From: Roseicyclus persicicus
GTDB lineage: Bacteria; Pseudomonadota; Alphaproteobacteria; Rhodobacterales; Rhodobacteraceae
Reading direction: 5' to 3'
DNA length: 64,000 nucleotides
Assembly (NCBI RefSeq): GCF_012395815.1
Contig: NZ_JAAZQQ010000001.1
Span: 930,001-994,000 of the forward strand
Positions 9,103-18,286 of this stretch are shown here, piece after piece (the stretch's first letter is position 1; each line of letters begins with the position of its first letter). The notes beneath the pieces were generated by a model. That model was not told the origin of the DNA. It saw nothing but the letters and a program-made list of their open reading frames with translations, and made no database searches. The translations under genes were made by a program, and so were the position numbers.

Positions 9103-10446
9103 ATGACGCGAAAACTGTTCGGCACCGATGGCGTCCGGGGGCGCGCCAACACCTACCCGATGACCGCCGAGATGGCGCTGCGCCTCGGCGCCGCCGCCGG
9201 GCGCTATTTCCGCCGCGACGGCAGCCGGGCGCACCGGGTGGTGATCGGCAAGGACACGCGCCTGTCGGGCTACATGCTGGAAACCGCGCTGACGGCGGGC
9301 TTCACCTCGACGGGCATGAACGTGCTGCTGCTCGGCCCGGTGCCGACGCCGGCGGTGGGGCTGCTGACGACCTCGATGCGGGCGGATGTGGGCGTGATGA
9401 TCTCGGCCAGCCACAACCCGGCCGAGGACAACGGGATCAAGTTCTTCGGCCCCGACGGCTTCAAGCTCTCCGACGAGGCCGAGGCCGAGATCGAGGCGCT
9501 GGTCGACAGCGACCTGCAGCCCGCGCAGGCCGCCAACATCGGGCGGGCCAAGCGGATCGACGACGGCCGGTTCCGCTACGTGGAGCGGGTCAAGGGCACG
9601 TTTCCGCAGGGCCTGACCCTAGACGGGCTGAAGGTGGTGATCGACTGCGCCAACGGGGCCGCCTACCGCGCCGCGCCCGAGGTGCTGTGGGAACTGGGCG
9701 CCGAGGTGATCGCGCTGGGCGTCACGCCTGACGGCACCAACATCAACGCGGGCGTGGGGTCGACCGCGCCCGAGGCGGCGGCGGCCCGCGTGCGCGAGAC
9801 CGGGGCCGACGTGGGCATCTGCCTCGACGGCGACGCCGACCGGGTGATCCTGCTCGACGAGCGGGGCGAGGTGGCGGACGGCGACCAGATCATGGCGCTG
9901 TTTGCCAACCGCTGGGCCGAGGAGGGGCGGCTCAAGGGCCAGACGCTGGCGGCGACCGTGATGTCGAACCTCGGGCTCGAGCGCTACCTCGCCGAGCGCG
10001 CCATCGCGCTGCACCGCACGCCGGTGGGCGACCGCTACGTGGTCGAGGCGATGCGCGCCCATGGCCTGAACCTCGGCGGCGAGCAGTCGGGCCACATCGT
10101 GATGACCGACTACGCCACCACCGGCGACGGGCTGATCGCGGGGCTGCAGTTCCTGGCCGAGATGGTGCGCACCGGCCAGCCCGCCAGCCGTCTGGCGCGC
10201 AGCTTCGAGAAGGTGCCGCAGCTCTTGCGCAACGTGCGCTACGTCGCGGGGCAGGCGCCGCTGGAACAGGCCGCCGTTCAGGCCGCCATCGCGGCGGCCG
10301 AGGCGCGGCTGTCGGGGCAGGGGCGGCTCCTGATCCGCAAGTCGGGCACCGAGCCCCTGATCCGCGTCATGGCCGAGGCCGAGGACGAGGCGCTGATGCG
10401 GGCGGTGGTGGACGAGATCGTCGGCGCGGTCGAGGCGGCGGTCTGA
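9103..10446 (+). CDS. glmM: Phosphoglucosamine mutase
   Basis: Converts glucosamine-6-phosphate to glucosamine-1-phosphate for UDP-GlcNAc, peptidoglycan and LPS synthesis. At 447 residues it has the usual length. [13 protein letters not shown] opens the protein, the phosphoserine loop [12 protein letters not shown] has the active serine at about Ser103, the metal loop is DGDADR near 245, and the C-terminal phosphate site is [12 protein letters not shown]. The start at 9103 follows an AGAGAGAG purine tract; a longer upstream open frame would overlap folP and is not used. A terminator (10475-10518) lies just downstream. Confidence 0.97.
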   Translation: MTRKLFGTDGVRGRANTYPMTAEMALRLGAAAGRYFRRDGSRAHRVVIGKDTRLSGYMLETALTAGFTSTGMNVLLLGPVPTPAVGLLTTSMRADVGVMISASHNPAEDNGIKFFGPDGFKLSDEAEAEIEALVDSDLQPAQAANIGRAKRIDDGRFRYVERVKGTFPQGLTLDGLKVVIDCANGAAYRAAPEVLWELGAEVIALGVTPDGTNINAGVGSTAPEAAAARVRETGADVGICLDGDADRVILLDERGEVADGDQIMALFANRWAEEGRLKGQTLAATVMSNLGLERYLAERAIALHRTPVGDRYVVEAMRAHGLNLGGEQSGHIVMTDYATTGDGLIAGLQFLAEMVRTGQPASRLARSFEKVPQLLRNVRYVAGQAPLEQAAVQAAIAAAEARLSGQGRLLIRKSGTEPLIRVMAEAEDEALMRAVVDEIVGAVEAAV

Positions 10447-10455
10447 GGGGGCGTG

Positions 10456-10477
10456 CGGGTTTTCGTGCGAAAATCCG
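10456..10477 (+). repeat. 22-base imperfect palindrome downstream of glmM
   Basis: Nine-base arms CGGGTTTTC and GAAAATCCG flank the centre GTGC, starting ten bases after the glmM stop. One position would be a G-U pair in plus-strand RNA (10459 with 10474); the others are Watson-Crick. The geometry (9 + 4 + 9) matches the perfect palindromes at 25183 and 47673. As RNA it would form a hairpin with a tetraloop. Confidence 0.6.
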
Positions 10478-10533
10478 GCGGGGGCGCTGCCCGTCGCACC
10501 GCCGGAGTATTTTTTTGGGCAAGGATGAAGGCG
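10475..10533 (+). terminator. Rho-independent terminator of glmM (dispersed repeat copy A)
   Basis: The stem CCGGCGG (10475-10481) pairs with CCGCCGG (10499-10505), enclosing a smaller GGGC/GCCC hairpin, and is followed by AGTAT and seven T residues (10510-10516). It lies between the convergent ends of glmM and guaD. The tail GGAGTATTTTTTT...GATGAAG resembles the tails of the repeats at 18079, 26565 and 56618. Confidence 0.75.
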
Positions 10534-10537
10534 GGGG

Positions 10538-11824
10538 TCAGCCCCTGACCGGCCGCCCCGCGACGTAGACCTGCGCGATGGCGCGGTCGTCGCCCATCAT
10601 GATGGTGGGGAACACCGCCTCCCAGATCGTGTCGGCCCGTGCCGCCGCCTGCGCGATGGCGGGCGTCGAGGCGAGGTCCAGCACCACGAGGTCGGCCTCA
10701 TGGCCCGGCGCGAGCCGCCCGATCCGGTCGCCGAGCCTGAGCGCCTCGACCGAGCCGCCGGTGGCCAGCCACAACAGCTCGGAGGGGTGCAGCGCGATGC
10801 CCTTCAGCTGCGCGATCTCGTAGGCCGCGGCCATCGTCCTGAGCATCGAGAAGGACGATCCCCCGCCGGTGTCGGTGGCCAGACCCACACGCATCCGGGC
10901 GCGCAGCCCCATGTCGAACAGCCCCGAGCCGATGAAGCTGTTCGAGGTCGGGCAATGCACCACCGCCGCGCCGACCTCGGCCAGCCGGTCGATCTCGCGC
11001 GGCTCGAGGTGGATGGCGTGGCCGTAGAGCCCGTTCGGCCCCAGCAGCCCGTGCGCCTCGTAGGTGTCGAGGTAGTCGCGGGCGGCGGGGTAGAGCGACC
11101 GCACCCAGGCGATCTCGTCGGTCTGTTCGCTCAGGTGGGTCTGCATCAGGCAGTCGGGGTGCTCGGCCCAGAGCGCCCCCAGCGCCGACAGCTGTTCGGG
11201 CGTCGAGGTGGGCGAAAACCGGGGGGTGATGACGTAGGACAGGCGGTCCACCCCGTGCCAGCGGGTCAGCAGCGCGCGGCTGTCGTCATAGGCCGCCTGC
11301 GCCGTGTCGCGCAGGAAGGCCGGCGCGGTGTCGCGGTCCATGCAGGTCTTGCCGGCCAGCACCCGCATCCCCCGCGCCTGCGCGGCGGCGAAGATGGCGT
11401 CGACACTGCCCGGGTGGATGGTGCAGTAGCTGGCGACCGTGGTGGTGCCATGCGCGAGCAGCAGGTCGAGGGTGCGCCCCGCCACATCGGCCGCGTAGGC
11501 GGGGTCTGCAAACCGGGCCTCCTCGGGGAAGGTGTAGGTGTTCAGCCAGTCGATCAGCCGCTTGCCCCAGGACGCGATGATCGCGGTCTGCGGGTAATGG
11601 GCGTGGGCATCGACGAAGCCCGGCAGGATCAGCGCGTCGCCGTGGTCGGTGACCTGCGCCGTGGGGTAGAGCGCGCGCAGCCCGTCCGCGGCCCCCACCG
11701 CCGCGATGCGCCCGTCCTGCAGAAGCACCCCGCCGCGCCGCTCGTGGGTGGCCGCCGCGGGGCCGTCGGCGAAGGGGTCGCTGGCGAAGGCCAGCGTCTG
11801 GCCCAGGATCAGCCGGTCGGTCAT
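10538..11824 (-). CDS. guaD: Guanine deaminase
   Basis: A 428-residue amidohydrolase that deaminates guanine to xanthine. The zinc ligands are in LPGFVDAHAHYPQ (His74, His76); the HYPQ extension is typical of guanine deaminases. QTHLSEQTDE and LATDTGGG supply further ligands, and HCPTSNSFIGSG matches family sequence. Length is right for the family (about 430-450). It is divergent from mgtE with 105 bases between. It adds a purine salvage or catabolic step in a window that also holds pyrimidine catabolism, although the two are 12 kb apart. Confidence 0.93.
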   Translation of the reverse strand: MTDRLILGQTLAFASDPFADGPAAATHERRGGVLLQDGRIAAVGAADGLRALYPTAQVTDHGDALILPGFVDAHAHYPQTAIIASWGKRLIDWLNTYTFPEEARFADPAYAADVAGRTLDLLLAHGTTTVASYCTIHPGSVDAIFAAAQARGMRVLAGKTCMDRDTAPAFLRDTAQAAYDDSRALLTRWHGVDRLSYVITPRFSPTSTPEQLSALGALWAEHPDCLMQTHLSEQTDEIAWVRSLYPAARDYLDTYEAHGLLGPNGLYGHAIHLEPREIDRLAEVGAAVVHCPTSNSFIGSGLFDMGLRARMRVGLATDTGGGSSFSMLRTMAAAYEIAQLKGIALHPSELLWLATGGSVEALRLGDRIGRLAPGHEADLVVLDLASTPAIAQAAARADTIWEAVFPTIMMGDDRAIAQVYVAGRPVRG

Positions 11825-11929
11825 GGCACAGCCCTTTTTCCCGAGAAACCGCCCGCCCGTGATAGCCCCGGGCGCTGCGCTATGTTAGGGGCAACCGACG
11901 GCAGAACGCGCGAAAAAGCGGGGGCGGGC

Positions 11930-13330
11930 ATGGCGGATCAGCACGACGACGAGGTCCTGGAGCGCGACGAGGACGAGCGCGACGCCTACGCGCTGGACGA
12001 AAGCCTGCGCGGCCGGCTGAAGGCGCTGGTGGCCGCGGGCGACGTCGACGGCATCGACGCGCTGATGGAGCCGCTCCACCCCGCCGACATCGCCGACCTT
12101 CTGGAACAGGTGTCCGACGGCGAGCGCGAGTCGTGGCTGGCGCTGTGGTCGCGCGGCATCGACGGCGAGGTGCTGTCGGAGCTCGACTGGGGCCTCCGCG
12201 AGGAGGTGATCGCGCTCCTGCCCGGCGACGTGCTGGCCGACGCGGTGCGCGAGCTGGACAGCGACGACGTGGTCGACCTGGTGGAAGACCTCGAGGACGA
12301 CCAGATCGAGGCGATCCTCGAGGTGCTGGAGCCCGCCGACCGGGTCGCGGTCGAGCAGGCGCTGGCCTATCCCGAGGAGACCGCCGGCCGCCTGATGCAG
12401 CGCGAGGTGGTCCACGCCCCCGAGCACTGGACCGTGGGCGAGATGATCGACTACCTGCGCGCCCATGCCGGGCAGCTGCCCGAGCAGTTCTACCACGTCA
12501 TCCTGACCGACCCGCGGATGAAGCCCACGGGCTATGTCACGCTGGGCCGGCTGTTGTCCTCGGCGCGGCAGACGCCCCTGCAGGACATCGTCGAGGACAG
12601 CTTCCGCGTGATCCCCGCGACCCAGCACGAGGACGACGTGGCCTATGCCTTCAACCAGTACCACCTGATCTCGGCCCCGGTGGTCGACGAGGACGGGCGG
12701 CTGGTGGGTGTCATCACCATCGACGACGCCATGATCGTGCTGGACGAGGGCGCCGAGGAGGAGATCCTCAAGCTCGCGGGCGTGGGCGAGGAATCGAGCC
12801 TGTCGGACCGCGTGCTCGAGACCACCAAGCAGCGCTTTCCCTGGCTGTTCGTGAACCTGATCACCGCGATCCTCGCCTCGCTGGTCATCGCCCAGTTCGA
12901 GGATGCCATCGCGCAGATCGTGGCGCTGGCGGTGCTGATGCCGATCGTCGCCTCGATGGGCGGCAACGCGGGCACCCAGTCGCTGACGGTGGCGGTGCGG
13001 GCGCTGGCGACGCGCGACCTGACCAGCTCGAACCTGATGCGCGTCGTGCTCCGCGAGGGGGTGGTGGGGCTGATCAACGGCGCGGCCTTCGCGCTGGTGA
13101 TGGGGATCGTGGGGCTGGTGTGGTTCGGCAGCCCGGCGCTGGGCGGGGTGATCGCGGCGGCGATGGTGATCAACCTGTTCGTCGCGGGGCTGGCCGGGAT
13201 CCTGATCCCGGTGGTGCTCGACCGGCTGAACATCGACCCGGCGCTGGCCTCGGGCGCCTTCGTCACCACGGTGACGGACGTGGTGGGCTTCTTCGCCTTC
13301 CTCGGGCTGGCGGTGGTGTTCCTGCTGTGA
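11930..13330 (+). CDS. mgtE: Magnesium transporter MgtE
   Basis: A 466-residue inner-membrane magnesium channel. Residues about 20-135 form the acidic superhelical N domain, about 140-265 the paired CBS domains that sense cytoplasmic magnesium (including SAPVVDEDGRLVGVITIDD), and about 285-466 five membrane helices with the pore motif GGNAGTQS near 344-351. ATG 11930 (MADQHDDEV) was chosen because it gives the normal length; an in-frame ATG at 11882 would add 16 residues. No magnesium riboswitch was found in the 105-base leader. Confidence 0.94.
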   Translation: MADQHDDEVLERDEDERDAYALDESLRGRLKALVAAGDVDGIDALMEPLHPADIADLLEQVSDGERESWLALWSRGIDGEVLSELDWGLREEVIALLPGDVLADAVRELDSDDVVDLVEDLEDDQIEAILEVLEPADRVAVEQALAYPEETAGRLMQREVVHAPEHWTVGEMIDYLRAHAGQLPEQFYHVILTDPRMKPTGYVTLGRLLSSARQTPLQDIVEDSFRVIPATQHEDDVAYAFNQYHLISAPVVDEDGRLVGVITIDDAMIVLDEGAEEEILKLAGVGEESSLSDRVLETTKQRFPWLFVNLITAILASLVIAQFEDAIAQIVALAVLMPIVASMGGNAGTQSLTVAVRALATRDLTSSNLMRVVLREGVVGLINGAAFALVMGIVGLVWFGSPALGGVIAAAMVINLFVAGLAGILIPVVLDRLNIDPALASGAFVTTVTDVVGFFAFLGLAVVFLL

Positions 13331-13377
13331 GGCGCAGGCACGCCTGACGGCACCGGCGACCGCGCCCCGGGGCCGTG

Positions 13378-16300
13378 TCAGCCGGGGATTTCCAGCGTGA
13401 TGTTGCGCCCGTTGCGCACGTATTGCAGCGAGGTCTCGCCGATCGCCGCGACGCGCCCGCCGTCGAGCCGGTCCCCCACCGCGACGCGCACGAAGCGCCC
13501 CGAGGGCAGCCGCACCAGCGCGCGGCGGTTCGACGGCGTGCCGGTGACGCCGATCAGGTTGACGTCGCGCAGGCGGATCGCGTTGCGCTCGGTCGCGGCG
13601 CGCGCCACGTCGGCGTTGGACGGGATCGAGGGCGCCGCGGCCACCGCGGTCGCGGCCACGGCGACCACCTCCTCGGGGGCGCGCTCGGCGGCGGCGACGA
13701 TGGTGGCGATGTCGGCGGGCCGGAGCGACGGCATCCGCGACGCGGCCACGGCCAGCGCCGTGCCGCCGACCGGCTCGGGCGCGGGGTCCGCGGCTGCGGC
13801 TGCGGCGGTTTCCTCGGCGGGGGCGGCCTCGTCGGCGGGGAAGAGCGAGGCCTGCGCCGCCGCCTCCTGCGCCGACACCGGCCGCTGTCCGGGCCGCAGC
13901 CCGGCAAGCTCGGTCACGGTCAGCCCGCCCAGCACCTGCCGCTCGCGGGTCTCGTCAAGGTCGGCGGGCCGCGGCGTCGGCTGGAAGGTGCCGAGGATCG
14001 CGTCCTCCACGCCGAGGGCGGGCGCCGCGGGGGCGGCGGCCGGCTCCACCTCGCGCGGGCGCGGCACGGCGGCGATGGGCGGGCGGCCCAGAACGACGAA
14101 AGCCCCCTCGGGGGTCAGCACGCCCTCGGGCGTGGCGGCGACGAGGCCGCGGGCGTCGCGTTCGGGCGTCACGCCAAAGGGCGGTGGCGGCGGCACCCGG
14201 CGCAGGGTCTCGGCGGGGTTGATGCCGGGATCGGTCAGCGCGACCGCGTCGAAGGCCGACACCTCGGGGTCGATCGAGGCGATGTAGAGGTCGTCGAGGA
14301 TCGGGAACGGCTCGAAATAGGGCCGGTCCGGGGTGCGCGGCCAGATCCGGGCGGCGGCATAGAGCGCCTCAGTCTCCTCGATCGAGGGCAACATGTCCTC
14401 GGGGAGCGGCGGCAGCGGCGGCAGCTCGATCTCGGCGTCGATGTCGGGGAGGGGCGCCTCGGCCGGCGCGGGGGTCTCGGCGGCGGCGATCTCGCCATCC
14501 GCGGCAGCCTCGGGGTCGGACAGGGGCGGGGCCTCGGCCTCGGGCACCAGCGCCGCCAGCTCCGTCGCCGCCGGCGGGTCGGTGGCCGAGGCGGTCGGGT
14601 CCGCCACCGGCGCGGCGGCCACGGCCTCGGGCGCGGCCGGCGCGGGGTCGAGCGCCGCCATGGCGGGCGGTGCGGTCACGGCCACGGGCGGGGCGGGGCC
14701 GTCGAGCGGGTCGTCGGCCAGCGTCGCCTCGGTCTGCCCGCCGCCGAACAGCCGCGCCATCGGGCTTTCAGGCAGGAACAGGACCGACCACAGCGCGATC
14801 AGCGCCAGCAGCACCAGCAGCACCAGCGTCAGGATCAGCCCGGTCTTGAAGGACGGGCCGGCGGGCTCGCTGGGCTTGCGCGCCAGAAGCCCGCTGGTGA
14901 AGGCGCGGTCGGCGGTCGCCGCCCCCCCGCCGGCCGCCGCGGCCGCCGCGCGCGCGGGACGGCGGAACAGCCCGCCGCGGCGGGGCGCCTCCTCGGGCGC
15001 GGTTACGCGGGCGGCCGCCGGCGCCTCGGCCAGATCGTCGATGTCGACCTCGGCCGACGGGGCCGGGGCAGGGACGGTCCGCGGCGGCGGCGCGGGCTCG
15101 GGCTTGGGCCGGGCCTTGCTGGCGTCGCGCACCCGGGCGAGCTGGGCCGCGAGGCGGCTGCCGGGGCCGGCCGGGGCGGGCTCGGGCCGCAGCGGCGGGG
15201 CGGCATCGGGGTGCAGGACCGGGGCCTCGGCGTCGCCCTCGGGCGCCGCGCCGAAGCCCAGCCGGGAGCGGCGGCTCGACACGATCTGCCCGGCCTCGGC
15301 CTCGGGCCGGGCGGCCTTGCCGCGGCGGGCGCCGAAGCCAAGGGCCGGCCCCTCGGCCGGGGCGGGCGGCAGCTCGGGCTCGGCGCGCAGCGGCTCGGCC
15401 GGGGTCGGGGTGAAGCGCGCGGCGCGGGCCGGGCGCGGGGCGCCGCCCTCGGGCTTCTCGGCGGTCAGCGGGCGCGCCTCGGCGGAGGGTTTCGGGGCCT
15501 TGCCCCGGGCCGCGACGGGGGCGTCGGCGACGGCCGGCGCCTCCGGCTCCGGTTCAGGCTGCGCCTCGGGTTCTGCCTCGGGCTCTGCGGCCGTGTCGGC
15601 GGCGCGGGCCGGTTCGGGCTCGGCGTCCTCAAGGATCGACAGCACCGGCTGGTCCAGCGTCGGGTCCGCGATCGGGGCGGGGGCGGGCTCCTCCTCGGCC
15701 ACGGCGGGCGCCGCGGCCTCCTCGGCGGGTTCCGGCTCGGGCTCAGGCTCAGGCTCGGGGGGTGTCTCGGGCGCCGGTTCGGCCTCCGCCGCGACCGGGG
15801 CCACCTCGGCCTCGGGCTCTGCGGCCGGTGCCTCAGCCGTCGGGTCCTCGGTCGCCGCGGCCTCGGGCTCCGGTTCCGGCTCCGGCTCCGGCGCCGCCGG
15901 CGGCACCCAGGCGTCCGCGCCAAAGGCCATGCCGGTCGCGGCATCCGGCAGCTCGGGCCGGTCGTCGCCGAACAGCGGCATCCCCGGGAAGCGTTCGGCC
16001 GGCGGCATCGCCGCGAAGCCCGCCGCGGAGAACCCGTAGCCCGCGACGAAGGCCGTCGCCTCCTCCAGCGTCTCGCGCGCCACCACGGCGACCTTCACCC
16101 GGTCGGCCTCGACCGCGCGCCAGTCATAGGTCAGGTCGGAGACGGCGTAGGGCGTCGCCCCGTCCAGCCCCTCGGTGATCCGCGCGACCACCGCCTCGGC
16201 ATCGTCGGCCGGCGCCATGAAGGAGGTGTAGAGGATCTGGTCGTCCGGCAGCACCAGCAGCACGCCCGCGCCGTCGCCGCCCCGCTCGGCCGCGGCCGCC

Positions 16301-16437
16301 TTGAGCCCCGCCATCGCGGCGCCCAGATCGCCGTCGTCCAGCCGGGCCTCGGCCACGAGCGCCCAATGCCCGGCCGCCTGCCGGTGCGCCAGCGCAATGC
16401 CTTCCGGCGACAGAAACAGCGCGAAATCGACCGTCAC
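13378..16437 (-). CDS. Large inner-membrane protein with GspL/PilM-like head and GspC/PilP-like tail
   Basis: A 1,019-residue protein of unknown function. Residues 1-155 resemble the cytoplasmic actin-like domain of GspL/PilM (VLLVLPDDQILYTSFMAP, then GATPYAVSDLTYDW). Residues about 175-520 are a long linker of Pro, Glu and Ala. One membrane helix is at about 527-550 (TLVLLVLLALIALW). A second Ala/Pro/Glu-rich stretch leads to residues 952-1019, where LRDVNLIGVTGTPSNRRALV and FVRVAVGDRLDGGRVAAIGE look like the periplasmic GspC/PilP domain. Expected topology is N-terminus in, C-terminus out. No type II secretion or type IV pilus genes are nearby. It follows metY after a strong terminator, so it has its own promoter. 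A long opposite-strand frame here is Arg/Gly-rich and rejected. Confidence 0.75.
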   Translation of the reverse strand: MTVDFALFLSPEGIALAHRQAAGHWALVAEARLDDGDLGAAMAGLKAAAAERGGDGAGVLLVLPDDQILYTSFMAPADDAEAVVARITEGLDGATPYAVSDLTYDWRAVEADRVKVAVVARETLEEATAFVAGYGFSAAGFAAMPPAERFPGMPLFGDDRPELPDAATGMAFGADAWVPPAAPEPEPEPEPEAAATEDPTAEAPAAEPEAEVAPVAAEAEPAPETPPEPEPEPEPEPAEEAAAPAVAEEEPAPAPIADPTLDQPVLSILEDAEPEPARAADTAAEPEAEPEAQPEPEPEAPAVADAPVAARGKAPKPSAEARPLTAEKPEGGAPRPARAARFTPTPAEPLRAEPELPPAPAEGPALGFGARRGKAARPEAEAGQIVSSRRSRLGFGAAPEGDAEAPVLHPDAAPPLRPEPAPAGPGSRLAAQLARVRDASKARPKPEPAPPPRTVPAPAPSAEVDIDDLAEAPAAARVTAPEEAPRRGGLFRRPARAAAAAAGGGAATADRAFTSGLLARKPSEPAGPSFKTGLILTLVLLVLLALIALWSVLFLPESPMARLFGGGQTEATLADDPLDGPAPPVAVTAPPAMAALDPAPAAPEAVAAAPVADPTASATDPPAATELAALVPEAEAPPLSDPEAAADGEIAAAETPAPAEAPLPDIDAEIELPPLPPLPEDMLPSIEETEALYAAARIWPRTPDRPYFEPFPILDDLYIASIDPEVSAFDAVALTDPGINPAETLRRVPPPPPFGVTPERDARGLVAATPEGVLTPEGAFVVLGRPPIAAVPRPREVEPAAAPAAPALGVEDAILGTFQPTPRPADLDETRERQVLGGLTVTELAGLRPGQRPVSAQEAAAQASLFPADEAAPAEETAAAAAADPAPEPVGGTALAVAASRMPSLRPADIATIVAAAERAPEEVVAVAATAVAAAPSIPSNADVARAATERNAIRLRDVNLIGVTGTPSNRRALVRLPSGRFVRVAVGDRLDGGRVAAIGETSLQYVRNGRNITLEIPG

Positions 16438-16588
16438 ATCGGACCTCAGTCGTCATCCCAGGTGGGGCCGCGCCGTCGGCACAGCCCCGAGTCATGCCGA
16501 TCTACAGCACAAACGCCGCGGGGAAAACACTTGCCCGCGGTGGCCGGCGCCGATCGGCGGAAATCAGTCTATGTGCAAAGGGCACAAG

Positions 16589-16615
16589 AAAAAAGGGGCG
16601 CGAAAGCCGCGCCCC
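16589..16615 (-). terminator. Rho-independent terminator of metY
   Basis: On the minus strand GGGGCGCG, a five-base loop GCTTT and CGCGCCCC form an eight-pair stem followed directly by six T residues (the A run at 16589-16594 on the plus strand). It begins 13 bases after the metY stop, a classic intrinsic terminator. Confidence 0.88.
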
Positions 16616-16628
16616 CCCGTCTGCCGTG

Positions 16629-17921
16629 TCAGGCCGTGGCCCGCGCCAGCGCCTGGTCCAGATCGGCGATCAGGTCCGCGGCGTCCTCGATCCCGATCGA
16701 CAGCCGCACCACGTTCGGCGCGGCGCCCGCGGCCTTCTGCTGCTCGGGCGTCAGCTGCCGGTGGGTGGTCGAGGCCGAGTGGATGATCAGGCTGCGGGTG
16801 TCGCCGAGGTTGGCGACATGGCTGAAGATCTCCAGCGAATCGACCAGCTTGACGCAGGCCTCGTAGCCGCCCTTGACGGCGAAGGTGAACAGCGCGCCCG
16901 CGCCCTTGGGGCAGACGGTCTTGGCCCGTTCGAAGTAGGGCGAGCTTTCCAGCCCCGCATAGGTCACGAAGTCGACGCGGGGGTCGGCCTCCAGCCACTT
17001 GGCGATCTTCACCGCGTTCTCGACATGCCGCTCCATCCGCAGAGACAGCGTCTCGATCCCCATCAGCGTGTAATGCGCCGCCTGCGGGTTCATCGTCATG
17101 CCCAGGTCGCGCAGCCCGATGGCGATGCCGTGGAAGGTGTAGGCAAGCGGCCCGAAGGTCTCGTGGAACTTCAGCCCGTGATAGGCCGGCTCGGGCGCGG
17201 ACAGCGACGGGAACTTGTCGCTCGCCGACCAGTCGAATTTCCCCGAATCGACCACGCAGCCGCCGGTGACGGTGCCGTTGCCGGTCAGGTACTTGGTGGT
17301 CGAATGCACCACCAGCGTCGCGCCGTGCTCGATCGGGCGGCAGAGGTAGGGGGTGGCGCTGGTGTTGTCGACGATCATCGGCACGCCCGCTGCATCCGCC
17401 ACGTCGGCCACCGCGCGCAGGTCGGTGATGTAGCCGCCGGGGTTGGCGATCGCCTCGCAGAACACCGCGCGGGTGTCGTCGTCGATGGCGGCGCTGAGCG
17501 CGTCGAGGTCGTCGAAATCGACGAACTTGGCCGACCAGCCGAAGCGCTTGATGGTCTGGCTGAACTGCGTGACCGTGCCGCCGTACAGGCGGGTCGAGGC
17601 GACCACGTTCTTGCCCGGCCCCATCAGCGGGAACAGCGCCATGATCTGCGCCGCGTGCCCCGAGGAACAGCAGACGGCGCCGACGCCGCCCTCCAGCGTC
17701 GCGATCCGCTCCTGCAGCACGGCGACCGTGGGGTTGGTCAGGCGGGAATAGATGTAGCCCACCTCCTGCAGGTTGAAGAGCGCCGCGGCGTGCTCGGCGT
17801 CGCGGAACACGTAGGCGGTGGTCTGGTAGATGGGCGTCTGCCGCGCGCCGGTGGCCGGGTCGGGCCGGGCGCCTGCGTGGATCTGCAGCGTGTCGAAACC
17901 GTAGGTCGGGCCGTCGGTCAT
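16629..17921 (-). CDS. metY: O-acetylhomoserine aminocarboxypropyltransferase (sulfhydrylase)
   Basis: A 430-residue PLP enzyme of the Cys/Met metabolism family; it joins O-acetylhomoserine with sulfide to give homocysteine. Family marks are [19 protein letters not shown] at the start, [17 protein letters not shown] near residue 58, the PLP lysine in [11 protein letters not shown] near 208, and [18 protein letters not shown] at the end. The length and the N-terminus favour MetY over MetB/MetC. A strong GGGGGGAGAG ribosome site precedes the ATG. I found no SAM-II riboswitch in its leader. Confidence 0.94.
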   Translation of the reverse strand: MTDGPTYGFDTLQIHAGARPDPATGARQTPIYQTTAYVFRDAEHAAALFNLQEVGYIYSRLTNPTVAVLQERIATLEGGVGAVCCSSGHAAQIMALFPLMGPGKNVVASTRLYGGTVTQFSQTIKRFGWSAKFVDFDDLDALSAAIDDDTRAVFCEAIANPGGYITDLRAVADVADAAGVPMIVDNTSATPYLCRPIEHGATLVVHSTTKYLTGNGTVTGGCVVDSGKFDWSASDKFPSLSAPEPAYHGLKFHETFGPLAYTFHGIAIGLRDLGMTMNPQAAHYTLMGIETLSLRMERHVENAVKIAKWLEADPRVDFVTYAGLESSPYFERAKTVCPKGAGALFTFAVKGGYEACVKLVDSLEIFSHVANLGDTRSLIIHSASTTHRQLTPEQQKAAGAAPNVVRLSIGIEDAADLIADLDQALARATA

Positions 17922-18286
17922 GGGTCTCTCCCCCCTGTGAAGTGTCTCTGGCGCGCAGGATTAGGCCATGCCGCCGCGCCCGTCCATCGGCGCGCGACCA
18001 CAAAGACCCGCCGTCCCGCCGCCCCGGCCCGCGGCGGCACCGCCGTCCCCCGCCTCCGGCCCAGCACGAACGCCCGTCCCCTCATCTTTGCTTTCCAAAT
18101 ACTCTCGGGGGGAGCGCGAGGGGGGCAGACAGCCCCCCTCGCTCCGGTCGGCGCGGCCCCGGCCGCGTCGACCCGCTCGGGACGCGGCCCCCATCCCCTT
18201 TGCGACCGCGTGACACTGGACGCCCCGCCCCGCTTCGGGCAAAACCCGGGGCGACCGGACCTGACCCCATCCCGAAAGGGCTTCCC
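17922..18286. other. 365-base divergent intergenic region
   Basis: No credible gene is seen between metY and the NDUFA12 gene. From left to right it holds the metY ribosome site and presumed promoter, about 130 bases of GC-rich sequence, a copy of the dispersed hairpin repeat in minus orientation (18079-18145), and a CGCCCCG/CGGGGCG hairpin around 18220-18250 in the leader of the NDUFA12 gene. The short open frames here are repetitive in Pro and Arg and look like non-coding GC-rich sequence. Confidence 0.6.
18079..18145 (-). repeat. Dispersed hairpin repeat, copy B (orphan)
   Basis: On the minus strand an 11-pair GC stem (18116-18142, loop TGTCT) is followed by the tail CCGAGAGTATTTGGAAAGC and AAAGATGAGG. 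About 29 bases of the tail and a 17-base loop region are identical to the copy at 56618. Copies A, C and D follow genes; this one points left, toward metY, with no minus-strand gene to its right. Confidence 0.75.

Noticed and set aside
11825-11929. Magnesium or purine riboswitch between guaD and mgtE
   Set aside because: The 105-base gap is too short for an M-box and shows no purine-riboswitch core on either strand.
13375-16866. A 1,163-codon plus-strand open frame opposite the large membrane protein
   Set aside because: Its translation is almost entirely Gly/Arg/His-rich, typical of the antisense of GC-rich codons, while the minus-strand frame has a membrane helix and domain-like ends.
17922-18060. 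Possible SAM riboswitch in the metY leader
   Set aside because: The leader does not show the SAM-II conserved loops on reading; the sequence is GC-rich without the expected AT-rich segments.
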